64,000 bases of DNA, taken from the NCBI RefSeq assembly GCF_964340395.1, contig NC_135571.1, forward strand, positions 10,227,440 to 10,291,439, read 5' to 3'. Below, one piece after another: positions 23,201 through 33,500 of the stretch. Position 1 is the stretch's first letter; each line of letters starts with the position of its first letter. This stretch comes from Glandiceps talaboti (taxonomy: Eukaryota > Hemichordata > Enteropneusta > Spengelidae). A program made the translations under genes and the position numbers. Under the pieces are notes generated by a model. It searched no databases. It was not told the DNA's origin and saw only the letters and a program-made list of their open reading frames with translations.

Positions 23201-24299
23201 AATATGCCCACTAGATTTAAATTGGTTATGAGCCTTACCCATATTCCACATTTCTTACAGGAAGTATTGGTACACTTGTAACTGTGTTCTATTCACCAAA
23301 ACTGGTCAATCAATGTGCTATTAAAGGCTGTACATCAACCCTGGTCTTCAAAATAGTAAATCACCAATGTGTTGTCTACTGGGCAGGTATTCATCATCAT
23401 CATCAGCTTGAAAACACCACCCCAAGGTAAGTAAGTACTCTATATCACATTATATCCACTTTGTGTTTTGCTTGTTATGTTTCTGTCATCAAATTGGTAC
23501 TACTGGCAAATTGGGGTATTTTTTGCACATATTGCATCTGGTGAATGAAGGCCCATGTTGTGATTTCTTTTGCCATTATTTCATTTGGTTTGATGTCTCT
23601 CAGATTATTCTTTCGATTTTACTTTTCCTTTCAATTTTCTAGCTTATTCTCCAATTTTACCATTGTACTTTTGGTTTGATGTTTCTTGATCATTTGTTAA
23701 TTGTTATTAACTTTTGGTTCTCTGAGTTACTGAAGTGTTTTTTGTTTTTTTTAGAATTGGTTCTCACCTGCTGCTGACTTACATCAATGGACGACCATTT
23801 CATCCACTGATCTTGTGCTACATCTATATTACAGTCATCACTTTCGTCTTTGCCAACAATGTTTTTGTCTGCTGCTGAAGAGAGAGACCCAAGTCCACAA
23901 ATCTAGCTGACACTGACCTGTACATTATTCTGAGTAATTTACCAGGAGGAGGATGTATCTTTTCTTGCCAGTATTTGCTGCTTCACAATCTTCATCCAAG
24001 TTTCTACTGTAGCATTTGATGCTGTGATGATAATTGCCTAATTTGTTACTGGAACATCATTTGTGTATCGAGTTAGCTCATCAAGTATTTGACAACTCCA
24101 AATGGGAATTATTGGAAGATACCATTTGTAGAGCAGATTTACAACATTTATACATTCAGTTGCTATTGAATCAGGTGAATCCTCTCAGCTTGTCTTCTTT
24201 CTTATATATTCTTTGATTTGATTGAAATGGCCTGTGAATAGTGAGTGGTCTCTTATTGTAAACTTTGAGTTACCAGACCTAATGAAGTCGTCTACATTA

Positions 24300-26823
24300 T
24301 CTCATCACCATTATTTCTCTGTGTATCTTCGATGTCATCAACTGTATCTATGACTGAAGTCTTGTATATCTTGGCTCGTTAAAAGGCTATGTTCTGGTGG
24401 AACACTTCTGACATTGTGTGAGTTGTGAAGACTACTGTAATTGCTCTGACTGGCATCTACTTCTTTCAAACTTGTACTATTTAACATCATAGCAATTTGG
24501 TACATTGGAGAGAGAAGGACAGGAAACTGCCACAAAACATCCAAAGGAAGGGAATATTTTACCCAAGAGATGTGGTTTGAATTTTAACTGTTATTGTTCA
24601 CACCTTGACACTGATAAGGACTTACTGTCAGAACTAAACCTGACATTCCCATGCAACGACGATTTCAGTAAAATTTGTAAAAAAAAACCCTTCCAAATGT
24701 TTTTTTTATCCTGTTCAGTAGCTGCATTTGCTTTTCCATAAAACTATGCACTGTGAATGGACAGTAGTACACATTGTGGGTGTATAAGTTTGTCACCACT
24801 TTCATCAGTTTTCATCATTTCCCTTGTATTGATAACATCTGTAAAAACGTCACATGAAGTTCTACCTTTACTTCTGGTTTCTAACTTCAGTTGTCGATAT
24901 GTTTCCTCTTTCTGTACATCCGTTATATATTGCCAAATTATAGTTGTTGAGTGTCATTCACTTTTATTTGTTTTAGGTGGTATTCACCAGATGACGTGTG
25001 CCATTTGTTTGGCAATATTTGCTTTTTCTAACTGACACATTGGCCGTGTTGCTGATTTGCCCATCACATTTAACATTAACTTCAACATTGGTATCAGTGT
25101 TCTGTGGCGCTTGTTTGTTTGAATGTTGGCAGCCCTCAAACTCAAAAACCTCTGACTGTGCAAACTGATCAATGCTTGCAGCTGCCAGCTGTTGGTATCC
25201 TGCAATATTTGAATCCAGTTAGGCCTACTGGAACTATTTCATGTATCTTAGAATAGAAAAGTGGTTTTCATCTGTCATGTATTTTTCTACCACCATGTTT
25301 TTTCTTTTTACTGCCTGCCATTTATTTTGCTGAAGGCTTACTTTAAATATTTTAGTTATTTCTGATTTCACTTTCTTTGTAACCACTGACTTCCCAAGGA
25401 GAATCAATGGCAGCATGTCAGTGTCATCTTCTTTGTTGTCATCATTTTACATCAAATGTGGTTACCATGCCAACTGTTTTCTTTGTCTTTAGTCTGTGGC
25501 CAATAAGAACTGTACTGAAAGAGTGCACGTGATTCATCACCATTACTATCATCATCAGTTTCAATTGCAGGTCTGGTTACCATGCCAACTGTTTTCTGTG
25601 TCTTTTTCTGGTGGCTAATAAGAACTGTACCTGGAGACTGCACATGTTTCATCACCATTATTGTCATAAGTAGCATCAATTGCAGGGCTGGTTACCATGC
25701 CAACTGTTTTCTGTGTCTTTTTCTGGTGGCCAATAAGAACTGTACCTGGAGACAGGACATGTGTTTCATCACCATTATTGTCATAAGTAGCATCAATTGC
25801 ATGTCTGGTTACCATGCCAACTATTTTCTGTGTCTTTTTCTGGTGGCCAATAAGAACTGTACCTGGAGACTAGACATGTGTTTCATCACCATTATTGTCA
25901 TAAGTGGGTCTGGTTACCATGCCAACTATTTTCTGTGTCTTTTTCTGGTGGCCAATAAGAACTGTACCTGGAGACTGGACATGTGTTTCATCACCATTAT
26001 TGTCATAAGTAGCATCAATTGCAGGTCTATGGTTACCATGCCAACTGTTTTCTGTGTCTTTTTCTGGTGGCCAATAAGAACTGTACCAGGAGAATGGAAA
26101 TATGATTCATTGGACATGAGAGCGATTTTGTGTTCTCGTCTTGTCAAACGAAATATGGCAAATCTTTTTAAATTCCTGTTCTGTACTTGCTCCATGGTTG
26201 TTTTCATTACTTGGAGATATAACGTTGCTCACAGTGTTGTTGGTGTTGGATTTGTGGCAGTTGGTGCCTGGGTTGTTTGTATCTGAGACAAGTTCACCAC
26301 GTGGTTAGCAGCAGCAGACTGTGTGATTGGGCAGGATTCATCAAATTCTATGCTATATTGTCAGCAATCTACTGATTCAAGGTTGAAGTACTGTTTATCA
26401 AAATTCTGATTGTCCTTTGGTGTGGCGAGGCCTTGAAAACAGCATTTCCAAACTTCACAAAGGTTGTTGTTGTGTTATTATATGACGGTTCTTGCATTCA
26501 TAAAGTTAAGGCAATCTGCTCTTTCTGATAAGCCTATAGGTATTGATGTCATCTTTATGAGCTGACATGACTTGGTTGTATTGCCCATCTCTTCTCCTTT
26601 GTATCATCAAACCATTGTGCTTTCCGGCCCCACAGTTTTTTAGCTTCATCTTTCTTTCTGGTAAGTGGGTGTTCTCTTTCAATTGAGGAACTGGCAAGTT
26701 TCCATTGAAAAATTCAGATTTACTCCATCGACTGGTATTTAGAATTTCAGCTGTAATATTTTGTTGCCTCTTCTTAGGTTTCTTGCTGGATAAAGGTCCA
26801 CATACAAGGTCTGCTGCTGTAAA
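24300..26823 (-). pseudogene. Decayed coding-like region of unknown family
   Basis: On the minus strand, stretches of protein-like sequence follow one another in changing frames broken by stops. The first begins at an acceptor-like site near 26823 (atttacag|CAGCAGACC) with ADLVCGPLSSKKPKKRQQN and runs open to about 26506. Later stretches are polar and Asn/Gln/Ser/Thr-rich: FDESCPITQSAAANHVV near 26330, GKSVVTKKVKSEITKIF near 25385, SNTANVSVRKSKYCQTNG near 25045, KEVDASQSNYSSLHNSH near 24440. I do not recognise the family. The frame changes and stops argue for an old pseudogene or a dead element; a live gene with many small exons is less likely but not excluded. Confidence 0.35.
25455..26090. 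repeat. ~105-120 bp tandem repeat with coding-like units
   Basis: About six copies of a unit with GGTTACCATGCCAACT, TTTCTGTGTCTTTTTCTGG, CCAATAAGAACTGTACC and TTTCATCACCATTATTGTC. On the minus strand the units read GTVLIGHQKKTQKTVGMV and ATYDNNGDET in alternating frames. It lies inside the decayed coding-like region, so it may be an expanded exon segment. Confidence 0.85.
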
Positions 26824-29800
26824 TCTATTTGAATAGCTAATTTAAATACGCATGATGTAAGCAAATATGCATGATATGAGTAAATACCAACAGTTTAAAC
26901 ACATGAAAAGCTATCTATATTAAATACTATTAGGATCAGGCAAGCATTGACAAGCCAGACTTGTTACAAACAGGGAAAGTAAACAACTGAATATTGGATT
27001 AATAACACTTGACACAGCATGTTCAACATACAGAGCCTTGTATTACATTCCATCATTTGATAAGAATAGTTTTATGGCCTCTTCACATAATAGTTCACAC
27101 TCACAAAGTACACATACTTGTATTACATTCCATCATTTGATAAGAACAGCCTCTTTACATAATAGTTCACAAACAAATTTCCAGTTCTCCTGGTATTTCA
27201 TGTACACATAAAGAGGCCATAAAACTGTTCTTATCTAACCATTAAATGTAAGACAAGTCTCTGCTGTTCCAACCGGCTGTGCCAAGTGTTATTACTCTCC
27301 ATGTTTGTAACATTCAGTTCATCAATTCTTTGATGTCAGCAGGATATACACTACATTTATATGTATATGTACTACATTTTTAAAGTAACTTAATATATGC
27401 AAGAATGAAAGTTCATGGACTCTGTATTCATACTTAGTAATAAAATTTTGCGATTCGCTTCCAAGAAATATTTTGACTCTGAGTAGAAATTTCATTATAA
27501 ATTTAATATATGTTTAACATTTCTCACAGCATATCACTCACACAAGATATTTATGATGGCTGGTTTGAAATATATAACAAACTACAGACAATGCAACACA
27601 ACTTACAACAGCATATCACTCACACTAGATATTCATGATGGCTGGTTTGAAATATATAACAAACTACAGACAATGCAACACACCTTACAACAGCATACCA
27701 CTCACACAAGATATTCACAATGGCTGCATTGAAATATGTAACAAACTACAGACAATGCAACACAACTTACAACAGCATACCACTCACACAAGATATTCAC
27801 AATGGCTGCATTGAAATATGTAACAAACTACAGACAATGCAACACAACTTACAACAGCATATCACTCACACTATATATTCATGATGGCTGGTTTGAAATA
27901 TATAACAAACTACAGACAATGCAACACACCTTACAACAGCATATGATATATCACTCACACAAGATATTCACGATGGCTGGTTTGAAATATATAACAAACT
28001 ACAGACAATGCAACACAACTTACAACAGCATATCACTCACACTAGATATTAACAATGGCTGGTTTGAAATAAATAACAAACTACAGACAATGCAACACAA
28101 CTTACAACAGCATATCACTCACACTAGATATTCATGATGGCTGGTTTGAAATATATAACAAACTACAGACAATGCAACACAACTTACAACAGCATATCAC
28201 TCACACTAGATATTCATGATGGCTGGTTTGAAATATATAACAAACTACAGACAATGCAACACAACTTACAACAGCATATCACTCACACTAGATATTCATG
28301 ATGGCTGGTTTGAAATATATAACAAACTACAGACAATGCAGCACAACTTACAACACCATATCACTCACACAAGATATTCACGATGGCTGGTTTGAAATAT
28401 ATAACAAACTACAGACAATGCAATACAACTTACAACAGCATATCACTCACACTAGATATTCATGATGGCTGGTTTGAAATATATAACAAACTACAGACAA
28501 TGCAATACAACTTACAACAGCATATCACTCACACTAGATATTCACAATGGCTGGTTTGAAATATATAACAAACTACAGACAATGCAATACAACTTACAAC
28601 AGCATATCACTCACACAAGATATTCACGATGGCTGGTTTGAAATATATAACAAACTACAGACAATGCAGCACAACTTACAACACCATATCACTCACACTA
28701 GATATTCATGATGGCTGGTTTTAAATATATAACAAACTACAGACAGTGCAACACAACTTACAACAGCATATCACTCACACTAGATATTCATGATGGCTGG
28801 TTTGAAATATATAACAAACTACAGACAGTGCAACACAACTTACTACAGCATATCACTCACACTAGATATTCATGATGGCTGCATTGAAATATATAACAAA
28901 CTACAGACAATGCAACACAACTTACAACAGCATATCACTCACACAAGATATTCACGATGGCTGGTTTGAAATATATAACAAACTACAGACAATGCAATAC
29001 AATTTACAACAGCATATCACTCACACAAGATATTCATGATGGCTGCATTGAAATATATAACAAACTACAGACAATGCAACACAACTTACAACAGCATACC
29101 ACTCACACAAGATATTCACGATGGCTGCATTGAAATATATAACAAACTGCAGACAATGCAACACAACTTACAACAGCATACCACTCACACAAGATATTCA
29201 CGATGGCTGGTTTGAAATATATAACAAACTACAGACAATGCAATACAACTTACAACAGCATATCACTCACACAAGATATTCACGATGGCTGGTTTGAAAT
29301 ATATAACAAACTACAGACAATGCAATACAACTTACACTATATCATACTTGAACACTACAAACACACAACACAATATTTAACAATAGGTCTTTTCATTTAT
29401 TGTACTAAAATGTATCTGAAAAACAAGACTGTGTATACCCAAGTCTATACTGTATACTATAGATTTAAACATTCTCTTGGGAAATGTCATTGTATTGACA
29501 GTCTCAAAAATCAACCACTATCACTAACTTAATTAAAAGTTGACTATAATTTTGGGTAGTCTAGAAGCTAACCATTGGTTTGTGAATCTGAAGATCGAAT
29601 ATTCATTTGAATTTTATAAGAATAGGCATGAATTAAATGAACACAAACAACATAAGTACTTAGTCTAGTCACTTGCCCTGGTGGATTTTGATGATGTATT
29701 TTCCACATTTTTTCTCAAACTGAAAATTAAGCTTCACTGAAAATAAGTATTAGCGTTTGTGGAATGGACATAATCAAAACTCACCATCATGAAGGTTATA

Positions 29801-30550
29801 GACTATAGGTTACCTAGGCTACTAGGTACATGCATTAGATGGGTAGGTAGTGATAGTGGGTGGATGTGAGAGGTATTCCTGGAATTTACATTTTATTGAC
29901 TTTCAATACTTGTCACCCAAGATATGTTTACTATTGTGTACTGTTTTACTACCAAACCAGAGACAGCATAGAGTTTCAATTAGGCAGCACGTTTTTTTTA
30001 TGTCTCACACATTTTTGTTACCCAAGTACACATACAAAATACATGCACATATGCATATACAATGTTATATTTTATCTCACTGTGAACACAAATATCAAGA
30101 TTTGTATTTGAATCTTCCTTGTTTCATCCAAAAGTGATGTTGATTTGTGTTCACAGTGAGACAAAGTGTATCATTTTATAGGCTTGCACCCTAAAACTGT
30201 CTGTATTTAGTTGGTACAATTTGTAGGAAAATCCATTTGTGAAAGGCGAAAAAATCATGTCGCCTAATTGAAACTCTAGTCTCTTTGGTTTGGAAGTAAC
30301 TATTTGAACACAGTAAAATTATTGAATTTACATAAAGTTCATAAATAAACTTTTCAAAATTACAACTCAATGCTGTATCAACAGACTTTTGTTGTCATGG
30401 CAACCATACATGTGTACACACATAAACCATGACACACATCAGTGTCTCCTTATGATCATCGGTCAAATACTTGTTTCTCAAACTTCTGATGGGTCTTTTG
30501 CTTGGATAAATACCTGTTACCATGGTTACAATCTGATGAAGTACTTTCTC
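26824..30550. other. Intergenic region left of WASHC3
   Basis: Mainly the 82 bp satellite, flanked by unique AT-rich DNA. 26990-27240 contains a short repeated block (TTGTATTACATTCCATCA twice, then its partial inverse AAGAGGCCATAAAACTG). No gene seen. The nearest minus-strand AATAAA for WASHC3 is at about 29892-29897. Confidence 0.55.
27525..29335. repeat. 82 bp satellite array
   Basis: About 22 head-to-tail copies of an 82 bp unit with TATCACTCACACTAGATATT, GATGGCTGGTTTGAAATA and ACTACAGACAATGCAACA. The period measured between neighbouring units (27614 and 27696) is 82 bp. Variants (CATGATGGCTGGTTTG versus CACAATGGCTGCATTG; CACTAG versus CACAAG) recur in an intermixed order, suggesting higher-order amplification. 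82 is not a multiple of three, so open frames are short. Confidence 0.97.
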
Positions 30551-33500
30551 CTAGTCACTATAGCTGTCATCATCATCATCATCATCACTAAAGTCATCAC
30601 TGTCTGAGTTAGCATCATCAGGTGGCGGTGCTGGGGCATCAGGAGTACTGAAAGGAAAAACAAACAAACAAACCCTGAAGATGTACTGGTGTATGGAGTT
30701 TGGGGAGACAAACACTCACACATGTTAGAACTTTTTCATTCACTGCCGTGTTGGAGTCATGTTGCTCAAATCATTAGAGTGGCTGGCTTTGAATCTGCAT
30801 GTATGTTGTAGATTCAAACCTTGTCATTATTACATATGTACTGGCAATTACTTGCCCATGTGCATACTAGTGGTATTTGCACTGCAGTGCAATACTGAAA
30901 CATTATTACATACCTACATGCAAATGATATGCAAATGAGGGTACGATGTTCATTGTACATGAAAGCACGTGATCACATAACATCATGTTTTTTGGAAATT
31001 TGCTGTTTCGGATAAACGTATGTAATGAACAGAACTCCATGCTGTATGAGTTCCAGTGTGGGTACTCTGGGATATGTGCACCTGTACTCAGTGTTTTCTG
31101 CTGCATTTTCAATTGCTACACGTACGAAAGTACAACCACAGAGAACACTGCAAGCCCTCATGCAAATACCCTGAGTACGCCACACTTGCACTCGCATATC
31201 ATTGGGTTCTGTCATACTATCATTTTTTTTTCTGAATGGCTACACTCCTTGTGCAAGATTTGAACCATGATTGTGCCTGTCAACCCAGCTGTATAATTGG
31301 GTACCTGGTAAGATAGATGTTACAATGTGAATGCTGTAATCCTATGTGTACCCTAGTCAACCCAGCTGTATAATTGGGGACCTGGTAGGATAGAGGTTGC
31401 AATGTGAATGCTGTAATCCTATGTGTACCCTAGTCAACCCAGCTGTATAATTGGGGACCTGGTAGGATAGAGGTTGCAATGTGAATGCTTTAATCCTATG
31501 CACATACTGAGGCTGCAATGCACTAATGCACTGTTGGCTCCCAAGGGAGTTGAGGTTACATAGGATCCTTTGTCATTTTGGTAGGTAACCCTGGTAACAT
31601 GTAGATTTAACCTGCCAATGTTGGATGTGTCCTTACACTGAGATTCCTCGGCTTTTAACATATATTTAGGTGCACCAAAAATATAAAAATAGTTGGAATA
31701 TGGAACATTACTTACTCTAACAAATTTGGATTTTTTCCTTCAGATTTCATCTTCTGTTTGATGGCTTGAGCAGGTATACCCTGAAATGATGACAGCAAAT
31801 ACATAGTTATTAAAACTTGGGTCTGAAACACTACTATATGAGTACAACTCTTTGACATAACAGGGCTGTTGCAGCAATGTATGAGCAGACCAGTTACAGC
31901 TGTAGTTATCCCAACATAGTATTGGTGTTTAAAAGTTACTGCACTGTATTAACGGTTGTAGGAACAGACTACAATGTAGTTACATGGCTGTGTTTACTTT
32001 GTGGTTTCTTTAAACATTGGTGCAATCATCTGAGCTAGATGCTGATTGGCTAAACCTATCACATGACAAACATCATAGTCACCTGATTACTGACAATAGG
32101 GAAGGCACTTCTATGACAATATCGATCAAATCAAAACACAGTAATGATTCTACATGCATTCTGATACTTATCATGACAGTGCTTTACAATGCAATTGATG
32201 TGTATGGTGAATACCACCACCAACCGCCAGGGTGTAATTTTCTAGTATATGCATTGACACATTAATACTTACCACAAGTAACATTTTAAAATATGTAGCA
32301 TATCTTGGGTCCTGTGATACAGGGTTTGTAGAGGGCGCTGCTTCAGTAGGACCAGCCTCATCATCTCCTTGCTGTTTATGAAACAACAATAAAATGTTAA
32401 ATGAAAACAAGTGAAAGGTGAATGCTGTATGTGATGAACACTGTTGTGGTTACATTTCATCAGACAATCTCTCAGTGAAGACAACTGCAGAGCCAATCAT
32501 GAACAAGTAAATGACATCTACCCCACATACACACTTGCTCTAAAGTACTAAATAACAGTAACTGTCATAAATAGTATAGTAGACTGACAGGTTTGTTGAG
32601 AAATAAAAAAAATCAAGTCATCGCACCATTTTAGACAAACTGTCCTGACCAGAAACAATTTTTTTCTATTGGCCTAACAGCAGAAATCCACTATTTCCCT
32701 AGTACAGCCATTCTACTGATCTGGGGCGCATTCGATTTGCCCAAACATGATTGTGATTAATCTGACGTCATTTCTAGAAACGAGGTTGTAAACAAAACAT
32801 TCAATCACGATCATGATTACTTACATGTAAACATTTTTTAAAAGTTTCGCACATTTCCGTTAAATTAAATGATTTTACATCGTCAAAATGATTACAATGA
32901 TAACAAATTACCAATCTGATTGAATACAATTTATTTACATAATGTTTTCCGTCATTTCTAACTTGCCAACCACGGGCGCGCGATCCCCCTATGATTACCG
33001 TTGTCCGCCACCTTGTATTCACGTCAATCATGGTTCGGAACCCCCTAGTACACCCATTCTACTGATCTGATGTTACGTTTGTTGTGTGAACCCCCTAGTA
33101 CACCCATTCTACTGATCTGACGTTACGTTTGTAGTGTGAACACCCTAGTACACTCATTCTACCGATCAGATGTTACGTTTGTTGTGTGAACCCCCTAGTA
33201 CACCCATTCTACCGATCTGATGTTACGTTTGTTGTGTGAACCCCCTAGTACACCCATTCTACCAGTCACTTACTGTTTGTTCTTCTACTGTTTGTTGCTG
33301 TGGCTGTGGTGTAGCTGCTGTTGCTGCTTGTGGTGCTGAGCTGCCTCCAGAGGGCGCTGATGCTGCTGTGACATTATCTAACTCAGGAATGGATGCAAGC
33401 TGTGGAGACGAATAGTAGTCTATATTAAGGAATGTGTAATAAAGTCAATTTTTATATAGAGTTTTACTACACATGAAAAACTCATTCACTTTCACTTATT

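Larger units (their letters stand above)
19173..23700. other. Intergenic region right of TALDO1
   Basis: No gene recognised. It contains a 99 bp hairpin (20702-20800), an interrupted fold-back E copy (21488-21800), a tetranucleotide array (22769-22878) and a fragment of repeat J (23104-23200). Short open frames such as 19498-19899 have no recognisable domain and no splice support. Confidence 0.55.

Noticed and set aside
25582-26286. A 234-residue plus-strand frame with repeated FCLFLVANKNCTW
   Set aside because: It runs through the 105-120 bp tandem repeat; no promoter, splice or domain support, and the minus strand looks more protein-like.
27802-28137. A 111-residue frame in the satellite
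   Set aside because: It is translation of the 82 bp satellite; the unit length is not a multiple of three.
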